DNA of 64,000 bases, from the NCBI RefSeq assembly GCF_000956535.1, contig NZ_JYIY01000075.1, positions 62,001 through 126,000 on the forward strand. Reading direction: 5' to 3'. Shown here piece after piece: positions 8,139 through 17,171 of the stretch (positions are counted from its first letter, which is position 1; each line of letters opens with the position of its first letter). Made by a program: the position numbers and the translations under genes. This DNA comes from Microbacterium ginsengisoli. GTDB lineage: Bacteria; Actinomycetota; Actinomycetes; Actinomycetales; Microbacteriaceae. The notes under the pieces are model-generated. The model was not told the DNA's origin and ran no database searches. It saw nothing but the letters and a program-made list of their open reading frames with translations.

Positions 8139-8218
8139 GACGCGAGCGTACGTCGGCGCGGCTATCAGCCCGACGTGATCCCGCTGGGAACTCACCCGGC
8201 ACACCGACCCTCAGACGA

Positions 8219-8258
8219 CCGCGGCGCCCGACCCTCGTGAGAGGACCGGGCGCCGCGG
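8219..8258 (-). terminator. Terminator of the first sugar ABC operon
   Basis: Perfect 12-bp arms CCGCGGCGCCCG (8219-8230) and CGGGCGCCGCGG (8247-8258), starting 15 bases after the permease stop at 8274. There is no T-run, as is common in high-GC actinobacteria. The 3' arm (minus-strand reading) runs into a GGATGCCGC word. Confidence 0.65.
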
Positions 8259-8273
8259 CATCCGCTCTGTGTG

Positions 8274-9545
8274 TCAGGAGCGCGAGGTGCCGCCCGACCG
8301 CAGACGCGAGACGGCGTCGACGGTGGCGGCCAGGATCAGCACGCCACCCGTGACGAGCAGGTTGATGCCCGCCGGCAGGCCCAGCAGGCCGAGGCCGTTG
8401 GTGATCATCGCGATCACCAGGGCGCCCAGCGCCGCGTGGATCAGTCGACCGCGTCCGCCGAAGAGGCTGACGCCGCCGACGACCGCCGCGGCCACACCGC
8501 TCAGCACGATGTCGCGGCCCGCGGTCGCGTCGACCGAGCCGATGCGCGCGACGTCGAACAGCTGCGACAGCACGGCGAGACCCGAGCAGACCACGAACGC
8601 CGACCACTTCACCCAGCGCACCTTGATGCCCGAGCGGCGGGCGGCCTCGGCGTTGCCGCCGATCGCGTAGATGTAGCGGCCGAACTTCGTGCGGTCGAGC
8701 ACGAAAGTGCCGATCCACAGGATCGCGAGCACGACCGGAACGATCACGGGCACGCCCGTCACCGCACGCACCGACTGCGAGCGGTCGAGGCTGAGGAAGT
8801 ACACCGCGACGCCACCGAGCACGAGGATGACGGCGAGCTTGATCCACACGAGCGAGATCGCGCGGTTCGGAACGCCGGCGCGGGTGCGACGTGCACGATC
8901 CCAGAACGCCGTGACCGCCGTGATGACCAGCACCACGACCAGCAGCGCCCAGCCGGCCCAGATCGGCATGTTGCTGTTCTGGATGTCGCTGAGGAACTGC
9001 ACGTTCATCTGGTACAGGCCGCCCGACCCGATGATGATGAGGGCGAGACCCTGGTAGCCGAGGAACAGACCCAGGGTCACGACGAACGACGGGATGCCGA
9101 CCCTCGCGACGAAGAATCCGATCAGGGCACCGGTCGCGATGCCCGCGGCGAAGCCGATGAGCAGCGCCGGGATCCACGGCACGCCCACCCGGTCGTTCAG
9201 CACGACGAACAGGGCCATCGAGACGCCACCGGTCACACCGGCCGACAGGTCGATCTCACCCAGCAGCAGCACGAACACGAGGGCCATGCCGAGCATGACG
9301 AGGCTCGCCGCTTGGTTGAGGAGGTTGGCGAGGTTGCCGGTCGTGAAGAAGTAGGGGCTCAGGAACGAGAACAGGATGGCGAGCACGATGAGCCCGCCGA
9401 GCGCCGGGAGTGCGCCCATCTCGCCACCGCGCACCCGCTGCCACCAGGCAGCGACCTGGTCGCCGAGGCCGCCTTCGACCCCGCTGCCGATGAGGTCGCC
9501 GGCGACCGGGTCGGGTGCGGCGTTCGTCCGCGTCGTGCTGCTCAT
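8274..9545 (-). CDS. Sugar ABC transporter permease, XylH/RbsC type
   Basis: 423-residue inner-membrane channel subunit of a CUT2 importer. It has ten or more hydrophobic segments, with the family signatures GEIDLSAGVTGG in the first half and GVSLFGGRGRLIHA near the C-terminus. The N-terminus has an extra cytoplasmic stretch of about 60 residues before the first helix. It overlaps the ATPase gene by four bases (ATGA) and is the last gene of the SBP-ATPase-permease operon read from 11481. Length and the long loop between the middle helices match XylH-type rather than shorter RbsC-type permeases. Pentose uptake is likely, not proven. Confidence 0.9.
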   Translation of the reverse strand: MSSTTRTNAAPDPVAGDLIGSGVEGGLGDQVAAWWQRVRGGEMGALPALGGLIVLAILFSFLSPYFFTTGNLANLLNQAASLVMLGMALVFVLLLGEIDLSAGVTGGVSMALFVVLNDRVGVPWIPALLIGFAAGIATGALIGFFVARVGIPSFVVTLGLFLGYQGLALIIIGSGGLYQMNVQFLSDIQNSNMPIWAGWALLVVVLVITAVTAFWDRARRTRAGVPNRAISLVWIKLAVILVLGGVAVYFLSLDRSQSVRAVTGVPVIVPVVLAILWIGTFVLDRTKFGRYIYAIGGNAEAARRSGIKVRWVKWSAFVVCSGLAVLSQLFDVARIGSVDATAGRDIVLSGVAAAVVGGVSLFGGRGRLIHAALGALVIAMITNGLGLLGLPAGINLLVTGGVLILAATVDAVSRLRSGGTSRS

Positions 9546-10327
9546 GCGTTGCCGCCTTCCACAGAGATGGTCGAGGTGCCCACGAGCGGAACGTCGCTCT
9601 TGGAACCGGTGATGTAGGCGACGACTTCGTCGCGGGTGGTCTGCGACGTCTCGAGCTGCGCGACGAGCTGGCCGAGGTAGAGCACGGCGATGTCGTCGGC
9701 GACCTCGAACACGTCGGCGAGGTTGTGGGAGATGAGCACGACGGCGACGCCCTGCTCGGAGAGGCGCTTGACGAGGTTCAGCACCTGCTCGGTCTGCGCG
9801 ACACCGAGCGCCGCGGTCGGCTCGTCGAGGATGACCACGCGGGCCTTCTTGAGGACGGCGCGGGCGATCGCGACCGTCTGGCGCTGACCGCCCGAGAGGC
9901 TCGACACCTTCTGGCGCACCGACTTGACCGTACGCACGGACAGGGAGCGCAGCGTGTCTGAGGCCTCCTTCTCCATGCGACCCTCGTCGAACGTGCCGGC
10001 GCTGGTCTCCTCGCGGCCGAGGAACATGTTCTGCACGATGTCGAGGTTGTCGGCGAGCGCGAGGTCCTGGTAGACGACCTCGATGCCGAGGGCGGCGGCC
10101 TCGCGCGGGCTGTGCAGGTCGCGGTGCTGGCCGTCGATGCGCACGTCGCCGTCGTCGTAGGGCTGCACGCCCGCGAGGCCCTTGATGAGCGTGGACTTGC
10201 CGGCGCCGTTGTCGCCGACGAGGGCGGTCACCTTGCCCGGGTGCACCTTGAGGTTGACACCCTTGAGGACGTTGACGGGGCCGAACGACTTCTTCACGCC
10301 CACGAGTTCGATGATCGGATCTGGCAT
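9542..10327 (-). CDS. Sugar ABC transporter ATP-binding protein, single domain
   Basis: 261 residues, one nucleotide-binding domain only, whereas classical XylG/RbsA proteins are tandem duplications of about 500 residues. Walker A is GDNGAGKST (about 38-46), Q-loop VVYQDLAL, signature LSGGQRQTV, Walker B VVILDEPTAAL, and switch His in LISHNLADV. It couples ATP hydrolysis to import through the adjacent permease. GAAAGAAGG precedes ATG 10327. Two such domains must pair as a homodimer. Confidence 0.92.
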   Translation of the reverse strand: MPDPIIELVGVKKSFGPVNVLKGVNLKVHPGKVTALVGDNGAGKSTLIKGLAGVQPYDDGDVRIDGQHRDLHSPREAAALGIEVVYQDLALADNLDIVQNMFLGREETSAGTFDEGRMEKEASDTLRSLSVRTVKSVRQKVSSLSGGQRQTVAIARAVLKKARVVILDEPTAALGVAQTEQVLNLVKRLSEQGVAVVLISHNLADVFEVADDIAVLYLGQLVAQLETSQTTRDEVVAYITGSKSDVPLVGTSTISVEGGNA

Positions 10328-10364
10328 GGTGCCTTCTTTCGAGAGTGTCGGACAGCGCGCGGAA

Positions 10365-10390
10365 GGCGCCGCGTCAGGTGACGCGACGCC
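10365..10390 (-). terminator. Intercistronic hairpin between SBP and ATPase genes
   Basis: GGCGTCGCGTCA and TGACGCGGCGCC (minus-strand reading) form a 12-base stem with one mismatch and a two-base loop, 14 bases after the SBP stop. Such hairpins usually reduce read-through or protect the upstream message, giving excess binding protein over the membrane subunits. Confidence 0.6.
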
Positions 10391-10404
10391 TCCCGCAGGC
10401 GTGA

Positions 10405-11481
10405 TTACTTGACGCCGTACTTCGTGCAGGCGGCCTGGAGCTCGGCCGTGTTGCAGATGTCCGACGCGGAGGCGTCACCGGCGCTCACGACGGTCTCGAC
10501 CGTGGTGGCGTCGACCGACTTCGGCGTGACCGAGATGTAGGGCGTGCCATCGGCGAGCTTCTGGTCGGCGGTGACGGTCTGGCCGTTCAGGAGGGCGACG
10601 GCGACCTTGACGGCGGCGTCGGCCTCATCCTTGACGGGCTTGTAGACCGTGCCCGACTGCCATCCGAGGAGGATGTTCTGCAGACCCACGACGCTCGCGT
10701 CCTGGCCCGACACCGGGATCTGACCGGCCTGGAACGAGTTCTTGAGCACCGAGATCACACCGGCGGCGTTGGTGTCGTTGGCGACCCACACCGCGTCGAC
10801 CTTGCCACCGAGCGAGGTCAGCGCCTGCTGGAAGTTGGTGGCCGACTTGGACTGGTCCCAGACACCGGCGGGCTCAGCGGCGGGCTTGATGCCGGCAGCC
10901 GACATGGCGTCGTTCGCACCCGTGCGGAACATGGCCGCGTTGTTGTCGGTCGGGTCGCCGCCCATGTAGACGACCGTCGAGGAGGCCGGGTCCTTGCCCA
11001 GCTTCTTGAGGCCGTCGACGATCATCTGACCCTCGAGCTTGCCGACCTGCACGTTGTCGAAGGACACGTAGTAGTCGGAGCCGGTGAACGAGCGGTCGTA
11101 GGCGATGACCGGGATGCCCTGGGCCTTGGCCTTCTTGGCGACGCCCACGGCTGCGCCCTGGTAGTCGGTGAGGATCATCACGCCGCAGCCCTGGGTGAGC
11201 TGCTGGTCGGCGATGGTGGCGTACTTGCTGGTGTCACCCTGGGCGTTCTGCACGTCGGCGGTGAAGCCGGCCGCCTGCAGACCGTCGGTGAGGTACTTGC
11301 GGTCGAAGTTCTCCCAGCGCGGCGACGACGCCGAGTCGGGGAGGATCACACAAGCGCGCTTGCCGCTTGCCGCAGCCGAGCCGCTGCTCGAGCTGCTGCT
11401 CGTGCCGGAACAGCCGGCGAGGAGCATCGCTCCAGCGCCCACGACTGCCGCCGCGAGCAGGATCGAAGACTTCTTCATCAT
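10405..11481 (-). CDS. Sugar-binding lipoprotein, XylF/RbsB type
   Basis: 358 residues. The signal peptide MMKKSSILLAAAVVGAGAM ends in the lipobox LAGC, so the mature protein is lipid-anchored outside the cell. The periplasmic-binding-protein fold shows PVIAYDRSF and VYMGGDPTDNNA, typical of xylose/ribose-binding proteins of CUT2 importers. ATG at 11481 is preceded by GAAAGG; the ORF extension to 11610 would bury the signal sequence and crosses the promoter. First gene of the operon with ATPase and permease. The promoter (11538-11565) carries a palindromic operator. Confidence 0.92.
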   Translation of the reverse strand: MMKKSSILLAAAVVGAGAMLLAGCSGTSSSSSSGSAAASGKRACVILPDSASSPRWENFDRKYLTDGLQAAGFTADVQNAQGDTSKYATIADQQLTQGCGVMILTDYQGAAVGVAKKAKAQGIPVIAYDRSFTGSDYYVSFDNVQVGKLEGQMIVDGLKKLGKDPASSTVVYMGGDPTDNNAAMFRTGANDAMSAAGIKPAAEPAGVWDQSKSATNFQQALTSLGGKVDAVWVANDTNAAGVISVLKNSFQAGQIPVSGQDASVVGLQNILLGWQSGTVYKPVKDEADAAVKVAVALLNGQTVTADQKLADGTPYISVTPKSVDATTVETVVSAGDASASDICNTAELQAACTKYGVK

Positions 11482-11537
11482 GTGCCTTTCGTCGTTGAAA
11501 CAGCAGAACCAGCGTTCGGGTGCTGATCGCTTCTCGA

Positions 11538-11565
11538 TCTTTATGACTTCAAGCCTTGAAGTCAA
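11538..11565 (-). promoter_or_regulatory. Promoter with palindromic operator for the first sugar ABC operon
   Basis: Minus-strand TTGACT (11560-11565), a 16-base spacer and TAAAGA (11538-11543). The palindrome with arms TGACTTCAAG (11544-11553) and CTTGAAGTCA (11555-11564), with one central base, fills the whole spacer. A protein bound there would block RNA polymerase. The ROK repressor encoded at 14956-16143 is the nearest candidate regulator (inference). Confidence 0.7.
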
Positions 11566-11749
11566 TCCGTGAAGATAACGCTTCGGCAACGGCGGGGGAA
11601 ATGCGGTCAACCGGTGGCTTCAGGGCGATTCCGCCCCGATTCTGCGCGTTGTGCGAACCGATTCGATGATTCCGCTGACGATCCGACGGTCGAATGTTTC
11701 CGGCATGCAACGCCGAGTTCGAGGCGTGAACGGATGGTGCCTGACGATG

Positions 11750-12979
11750 TCAGGCGCGACCGGCGGCCGCGCGCGAACGGCGGGCCGCGGCATCCACGAT
11801 CACCGCGAGCACGAGCACGGCACCCGTGATCATGTACCGCACCGAGGAATCGAGGTTGAGCAGGGTGAGCCCCGACGAGAGCGACTGCACCACCACGATG
11901 CCCAGCAGCGCCGAGAACGCCGACCCTCGGCCGCCGAACAGGCTCGTCCCGCCGATGACCGCCGCGGCGATGGCGTTGAGGTTCGTGTCACCGCCACCCG
12001 AGCTCTGATTGGCCGCCGCGAGACGGGATGCCGCGAGGATGCCGCCGATCGCCGCGAGCGTCGAGCACACCACGAACGCCGACATGTACATGCGGCTGAC
12101 GTGGATTCCGGCACGGCGTGCGGCCTCCGCGGACCCGCCGATCGCGTACACCGCACGCCCCCAGCGAGTGCGCGTGAGCGCGACGTTCATGAGAACCACC
12201 GCGACCACGAACAGCAAGAACATGACCCCGGTGCCGCGCGAGAGGTTGAGGTACCACGAGGCGACGAGCAGGACCACCAGCAGTGCGCCCGAGCGCACGA
12301 CGATGCGGGTGACGCTGTCCGAGCCGAGATCAGCGGCCTCGCGGCGACGCGCGCGTCGCACGAGGGAGAGCGCGTAGGCGCCCGCGGCCAGAACGGAGAT
12401 CACGTACCCCGCCCACCACGGGAGGAACATCTGCTGCGCGAACGTGACGAGCGCCGAATCGAACGGCAGGTTGATCGATCCGGTGTCGCCGAGCACGCGC
12501 AGCTGCAGGCCGAGGAAGGCCAGGAGCCCGGCGAGCGTGATGATGAAGCTCGGTACGCCGAACCGGGTGAGCAGCACGCCGTACACGAGCCCTACGACCA
12601 CGCCCGACAGGGCGGCGATGAGCAGCGCGAGCGGCCACGGCCAGTCCCACTGCACGAGAGCGACCGCGAGCAGCGCCGACGACAGCCCCGAGACCGAGCC
12701 GACCGACAGGTCGATCTGCCCGATCAGCAGCACGACGACCACACCGAGGGTGATCATGCCGATCGAGGCGCACTGCATCGTGAGGTTCACGAGGTTGGTG
12801 CTCGAGAGGAACACCGGGTTCAACGACTGGAACACCGTCCAGATGATCACCAGCCCGATGATCACCGGCGCCGCGCCCAGATCGCCCCCGCGCACCCGCG
12901 CGATCGCCACCGCGACGAGCCTCCGGGCGCCGCGCTCCTCGTCGGGATCGAGCAGCTCGCCGGTGCCCGGGCGCGTCAC
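11750..12979 (-). CDS. Sugar ABC transporter permease, second CUT2 system
   Basis: 409 residues, multi-spanning, paralogous to the permease at 8274-9545. The motifs LLIGQIDLSVGSVSG and GGTSLFGGRGSAFSA occupy the same places. GTG at 12979 overlaps the ATPase stop (GTGA), indicating translational coupling. Terminal gene of the ROK-SBP-ATPase-permease operon. A short hairpin GCCTGAC-GAT-GTCAGGC overlaps its stop codon. No other gene lies between it and the first system, so the two importers are arranged in tandem. Confidence 0.88.
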   Translation of the reverse strand: MTRPGTGELLDPDEERGARRLVAVAIARVRGGDLGAAPVIIGLVIIWTVFQSLNPVFLSSTNLVNLTMQCASIGMITLGVVVVLLIGQIDLSVGSVSGLSSALLAVALVQWDWPWPLALLIAALSGVVVGLVYGVLLTRFGVPSFIITLAGLLAFLGLQLRVLGDTGSINLPFDSALVTFAQQMFLPWWAGYVISVLAAGAYALSLVRRARRREAADLGSDSVTRIVVRSGALLVVLLVASWYLNLSRGTGVMFLLFVVAVVLMNVALTRTRWGRAVYAIGGSAEAARRAGIHVSRMYMSAFVVCSTLAAIGGILAASRLAAANQSSGGGDTNLNAIAAAVIGGTSLFGGRGSAFSALLGIVVVQSLSSGLTLLNLDSSVRYMITGAVLVLAVIVDAAARRSRAAAGRA

Positions 12980-13845
12980 GAACGGCCGCCCGGCAACGGA
13001 TGGCTCTTCGTGCGCAGGGAGATGACGTTCGTGTCGACGGGGACGGTTCGCGGTTCGCGGGAGCGCTGCGGCACCCCCGACGTCGACGCACCCGTGATCG
13101 CGGCGATCAGGGTCTCGCTCGTGAGGTCGGCTGCGTCGTATTCGCCGTTGTTGCGTCCGAGCCTCAGCACCACGACCCGGTCGGCGACGGCGAGCACCTC
13201 CGTCATGTTGTGGCTGATGAGCACGACACCGTGTCCGCGCTCGCGCAGCCGCTCGATGAGGTTCAGCACCTCGGCGGACTGAGCGACGCCGAGCGCGGCG
13301 GTCGGCTCGTCGAGGATGATCACGCGCGGCTCCCCGATGAGCGACCGGGCGATCGCGACGGTCTGGCGCTGCCCGCCCGAGAGGGCGGCGACCGGTGTCC
13401 GCACCGACGGGATCTTCGCCGAGAGCTCCCGCAGGAGCAGCATCGTGCGCTCCTCCATCTCGATCTCGTCGAGCAGACGGTCGTGCACGAGCTCGCGGCC
13501 GAGCCAGATGTTGGCGACGATGTCGAGGTTCTCGCACAGGGCGAGATCCTGGAAGACGGTGGCGATGCCGAGCTGCTGGGCGTGCGAGGGGCTCGACACC
13601 TCGATCGGCGTGCCGTCGAGCTCGACGGTTCCGGCGTCGGCGCGGTACACCCCCGCGAGGATCTTCACGAGGGTCGACTTGCCGGCCCCGTTGTCCCCGA
13701 CGAGAGCGACGACCTCGCCCTCGCTCACACTGAAGTCGACTCCGCTCAGCGCCTTGATCGCGCCGAAGTGCTTGCCGATCCCGCGCATGGTGAGCACGCC
13801 CTTGTGGGGGCGTGCCGTCTTCGTCTGATTCACCATCGCTGCCAT
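12976..13845 (-). CDS. Sugar ABC transporter ATP-binding protein, second CUT2 system
   Basis: 289 residues, again one ATPase domain. Walker A GDNGAGKST, Q-loop VFQDLALCEN, signature LSGGQRQTV, Walker B VIILDEPTAAL, His in LISHNMTEV. A roughly 30-residue C-terminal tail replaces the second domain of classical RbsA/XylG. ATG at 13845 follows the SBP stop by eight bases with GTGAGACG between; ATG 13836 is a possible alternative. It works with the permease that overlaps it by four bases. Confidence 0.88.
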   Translation of the reverse strand: MAAMVNQTKTARPHKGVLTMRGIGKHFGAIKALSGVDFSVSEGEVVALVGDNGAGKSTLVKILAGVYRADAGTVELDGTPIEVSSPSHAQQLGIATVFQDLALCENLDIVANIWLGRELVHDRLLDEIEMEERTMLLLRELSAKIPSVRTPVAALSGGQRQTVAIARSLIGEPRVIILDEPTAALGVAQSAEVLNLIERLRERGHGVVLISHNMTEVLAVADRVVVLRLGRNNGEYDAADLTSETLIAAITGASTSGVPQRSREPRTVPVDTNVISLRTKSHPLPGGRS

Positions 13846-13853
13846 CGTGCGTC

Positions 13854-14918
13854 TCACCGTATGCCCGCCGCGGCGCAGGCGGCGGCGTAGGCGGGCGAGC
13901 AGATATCCTTCACGGTCCAGAAGCCGTCCGCAACCACGGTCGCCATGATGTCGTGCACGGTGACGGCGACGGGCTGGTACTGCGTGCTCGGCACCCCGTC
14001 GATGAGGGTCGGCGACGCGGGAGGCGTGCCGCGGATGAGATCGACGGCAACCTGCGCCGCACGGTCGGCTTCGCGTCCGATGGCCTTGTAGACGGTCATG
14101 TACTGGTCGCCCGACACGATGCGCTGGATGGCCGACAGCTCGGCATCCTGTCCGGTCACCACCGGCATCGGCGACACGTTCGCGGCCTTCAGTGCGGCGA
14201 TCGCGCCGCTCGCGACACCGTCGTTGGCGGCGTAGACACCGACGATGCGATCGCCGTACTGGGTGATCTGTCCGGCGACCCACTCCTGGGCCTTGTCGGG
14301 GCTCCAGTCGGGCGTCGAGTACGACGCGAGGATCTGCACGCCGCTGGTCGAGAAGACGGATGCCGCGCCCGCCGCGAACTGTGCGGCGTTGCTGTCGGTG
14401 GGCGAGCCGTTCACGACGAGGATGCCGCCCTGCGACAGTGTGCCGCGGTCGGTGAGCCCTTGTACGAGCGCGGTCGCCTGCAGCTCGCCGACCTTCTGGC
14501 CGTCGAAGCCGACGAAGTAGGACACCCCACCGCCGGTGATGAACCGGTCATAGGCGATGACCGGCACTCCCGCGGCGCGCGCTGCGGCGACGACGCTCGC
14601 GGCCGCATTCGAGTCCACCGGATCGAGCACCAGGACCTTGGCGCCGGCGGCCAGCGCCGACTCGGCCTGCGACTGCTGCTCCGCGGCATCCTGGTCGGCG
14701 TTCGAGTAGATCACGTCGTACGGGCCGAGAGCGGCGACGGACTTCTCGAACAACGGGCGGTCGAAGGACTCGTAGCGGGCGGTCTTGGCGTCGGGGAGCA
14801 GCAGCGCGATCTTGGCGCGCTGATCACCCGCGGGGGCGCATCCGACCAGTGACGCCGCGAGCGCGACGGTGACGGCGACCCCCAGCGCTGCACGTGCCAG
14901 CGTCCTCGCCAGGTTCAC
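13854..14918 (-). CDS. Sugar-binding lipoprotein, second CUT2 system
   Basis: 354 residues with an N-terminal signal (LARAALGVAVTVALAASLVGC) ending in a lipobox cysteine near residue 27. The binding-protein core contains PVIAYDRFITGG and ILVVNGSPTDSNAAQF, as in xylose-type binding proteins, and is paralogous to 10405-11481. GTG at 14918 has AGAGG almost adjacent, an unusually short spacing. The gene starts 37 bases after the ROK gene stop and probably shares its transcript. A pentose or pentose-like sugar is the likely ligand. Confidence 0.87.
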   Translation of the reverse strand: MNLARTLARAALGVAVTVALAASLVGCAPAGDQRAKIALLLPDAKTARYESFDRPLFEKSVAALGPYDVIYSNADQDAAEQQSQAESALAAGAKVLVLDPVDSNAAASVVAAARAAGVPVIAYDRFITGGGVSYFVGFDGQKVGELQATALVQGLTDRGTLSQGGILVVNGSPTDSNAAQFAAGAASVFSTSGVQILASYSTPDWSPDKAQEWVAGQITQYGDRIVGVYAANDGVASGAIAALKAANVSPMPVVTGQDAELSAIQRIVSGDQYMTVYKAIGREADRAAQVAVDLIRGTPPASPTLIDGVPSTQYQPVAVTVHDIMATVVADGFWTVKDICSPAYAAACAAAGIR

Positions 14919-14955
14919 GCCTCTTATTCAAACCCATCCGCGGCGCTCTCGCGCG

Positions 14956-16143
14956 TCAGGCGGGCAAAGAGATGGCGGATGTCGCGGCTCCGCCCACGCT
15001 CAGTGCGCTGATGATGGCACCTCGGGTCTCGGCCCACTCGCCGAGGGACGCGCCGACGAGGGTCGGCACCCCCGAGGTCGACTGCAGGGCGCTGCGCTCG
15101 AGGGAGTGGCGCATGGGGGCGAGCAGGATCTCTCCGGCCTGGGCGAGCTCGCCGCCGATGACGACCACCTCGGGGTCGACGAGGTTGCACAGGCTCGCGA
15201 GCGCGACGCCGATGTGGCGCCCCGCGTCGGCGATCACCCGGTGCGAGCGGCCGTCGCCGCCCTCGGCCGACTGGATGAGGTCGCCGAGGCGCTGCATCCC
15301 CTCCGAACGCGGGAAGAGCGAGAGGAGCGCGGGTCCGGCGGCGTACGTCTCGAGGCACCCGCGGTTGTTGCAACGGCAGACCGGGCCGTTCTCGTCGATG
15401 GTCACATGGCCGATCTGGCCCGCCTTGCCGTGCGCGCCCGGCAGCACGTCGCCGCCGACGACGATGCCCGCACTGATGGTGTGACCCACCCGCACGAACA
15501 CGGAGCTGCCGATGCCGATCGCGGCGCCCTCGCGCGCCTCGGCGATTGCTCCCGCGTTCGCCTCGCTGTCGGCGATGACGGCGCAGTCGATGCGCGCCTC
15601 GAGGCTCGAGGCGATGTCGATGCCCTCCCAGCCGCGCAACAGGCCCGGTGTCGACACCATGCCGGTGCGCGGGTCGAGCGAGGCGGGCAGGGCCACACCG
15701 ACCGCGAGCAGGTCGCGGGTGGTCATGCCGAGCGAGTCGAGCATGTCGCCGAGCAGCAGCGCGAGCCGGTCGAGCTCCGCGTCATGACGGTGGTCGGGGG
15801 CGAGGGGGAGGGAGGTCTCGCTGACGATCGTGCGGGTCGCGTCGGCGAGGGCGATGCGCAGGTGCCGGGCGCTGTAGTGCACGCCGGCGACGAGGCCGGT
15901 CTGACGGGCGAGCGAGACGAGGATCGCGCGGCGTCCGCTGCGCGACGTGGTCGACGTGTCGAGCACACCGGACGCGGTGAGCTCCTTCACGATGTTCGAC
16001 ACCGTGGCGGGGGAGAGACCCGTGCTCTCAGCCAATTCGACCTGGGTGAGCCTGCCGTGTCGCTTCAGCGACTCGACGAGGCGCACCCGGTTCGCCTCGC
16101 GCAGAGACGACTGTGAGCCGGGTGGAATGTTCCGGCGGACCAC
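14956..16143 (-). CDS. ROK-family transcriptional repressor (XylR/NagC type)
   Basis: 395 residues. A winged helix-turn-helix at about 10-75 (GRLTQVELAESTGLSPATVSNIVKEL) precedes a ROK sugar-kinase-like domain with the zinc motif CRCNNRGCLE and the preceding GHVTID. Such proteins repress sugar-uptake operons and are released by the sugar. GTG at 16143 is preferred because TAGAGT lies exactly six bases upstream, as in the SDR at 42335; GTG 16149 is the other option. It heads the second ABC operon and may also act on the palindrome at 11544-11564. Confidence 0.87.
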   Translation of the reverse strand: MVRRNIPPGSQSSLREANRVRLVESLKRHGRLTQVELAESTGLSPATVSNIVKELTASGVLDTSTTSRSGRRAILVSLARQTGLVAGVHYSARHLRIALADATRTIVSETSLPLAPDHRHDAELDRLALLLGDMLDSLGMTTRDLLAVGVALPASLDPRTGMVSTPGLLRGWEGIDIASSLEARIDCAVIADSEANAGAIAEAREGAAIGIGSSVFVRVGHTISAGIVVGGDVLPGAHGKAGQIGHVTIDENGPVCRCNNRGCLETYAAGPALLSLFPRSEGMQRLGDLIQSAEGGDGRSHRVIADAGRHIGVALASLCNLVDPEVVVIGGELAQAGEILLAPMRHSLERSALQSTSGVPTLVGASLGEWAETRGAIISALSVGGAATSAISLPA

Positions 16144-16212
16144 GAGCACACTCTAGCGAGTCGCAGCCCGGGCGTGTCTATGTGTCGCCGTGCGGCCATC
16201 TCCCGTGTCGGT

Positions 16213-16238
16213 GGGGCGGATGCCGCGGCATCCGCCCC
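16213..16238. terminator. 26-bp perfect palindrome, probable terminator of the aldo/keto reductase gene
   Basis: Each 13-base half reads GGGGCGGATGCCG towards the centre, without loop bases. It sits eight bases after the stop of the minus-strand reductase gene and about 70 bases before the ROK start. It is the longest copy of the recurrent GGATGCCGC element. Confidence 0.6.
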
Positions 16239-16245
16239 GTTCGGG

Positions 16246-17139
16246 TCACGCCTCGGGGATCACCCGGTTGAAGAACTCCTCGCGCGGGGCGTCGGGGTCG
16301 GGGCCGTTGCGCACGCCGCGGTCGAGGGCGTCGATCGCGGCGAGGGCCGCGGCATCCAGCTCGACCTCGCCCGCCGCGAAGTTCTCGGCGATGCGGGCGG
16401 GGTTCACCGACTTGGGGATCGCCGACCGACCCTGCTGCAGGTGCCACGCGAGCATGACCTGCGCCGGGGTCGCGCCCACGCGCTCGGCGATCGCGGCGAT
16501 CTCCGGGTCCTGCATGACGCTGCGCCGCTCGTCGCCCCAGGGGCCCGGGTAGAAGGTGATGCCGCCGATCGGCGACCACGCCTGGTTGAGGATGCCCTGC
16601 GCCTCGTCGACCGCGAGCAGCTCTCGCTGCGCGAAGTACGGGTGGATCTCGAGCTGGTTGAGGGCCGGCACCACCTCGGTCTCGGCGCGCAGGCGCTCGA
16701 GGTGGTGGGGGAGGAAGTTGCTCACGCCGATCGCGCGCACCCGGCCGTCGGCCAGCAGCGACTCCAGTGCCCGATAGGCGGCGATGGTCTTCTCGAACCG
16801 GGTCGGCGCGGGCTGGTGGAGGATCAGGATGTCGAGGCTGTCGACCCCGAGCTTCGCGGTGGCCTTCTCGAACGCGTGCAGCGTCTCGTCGTAGCCGTAG
16901 TCCGACACCCACACCTTCGTCTCGATGACGATGTCGTCGCGGGCGACGTCGCTCTGCGCGATGGCGCGCCCGACCTCGCGCTCGTTGCCGTAGGCGGCGG
17001 CCGTGTCGATGTGCCGGTAGCCGACGCGCAGCGCCTCGGCGACCGATGCGATGGTCTCATCGGGCGGGGTCTGGAAGACGCCGTAGCCGAGGGCGGGCAG
17101 GGTGACGCCGTTGTTCAGCGTCAGGGTGGGGATGCTCAT
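16246..17139 (-). CDS. Aldo/keto reductase (2,5-diketogluconate reductase-like)
   Basis: 297 residues, NADPH-dependent carbonyl reductase with a TIM-barrel fold. The catalytic tetrad is visible: Asp45 and Tyr50 in HIDTAAAYGNE, Lys75 in VIETKVW, His108 in LILHQP. The C-terminal IPKSVNPARIAENF is the cofactor site. ATG at 17139 is seven bases after TACCGT, a leaderless start, so the longer frame to 17196 is rejected. It is divergent to the ADH operon across a shared regulatory gap carrying the motif at 17172-17191, so it may belong to the same carbonyl/alcohol response. Confidence 0.92.
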   Translation of the reverse strand: MSIPTLTLNNGVTLPALGYGVFQTPPDETIASVAEALRVGYRHIDTAAAYGNEREVGRAIAQSDVARDDIVIETKVWVSDYGYDETLHAFEKATAKLGVDSLDILILHQPAPTRFEKTIAAYRALESLLADGRVRAIGVSNFLPHHLERLRAETEVVPALNQLEIHPYFAQRELLAVDEAQGILNQAWSPIGGITFYPGPWGDERRSVMQDPEIAAIAERVGATPAQVMLAWHLQQGRSAIPKSVNPARIAENFAAGEVELDAAALAAIDALDRGVRNGPDPDAPREEFFNRVIPEA

Positions 17140-17171
17140 TCCCGTGACGGTACGCCGCGAGCGGATGCCCC

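Noticed and set aside
10405..11610. Start of the first binding protein at 11610
   Set aside because: It would run through the promoter and palindrome and place the signal peptide 43 residues inside the protein.
11651..13282. 543-codon plus-strand frame across the second sugar permease
   Set aside because: Rich in His/Arg/Asp with no motif; the minus strand holds a clear permease and ATPase with GTGA overlap.
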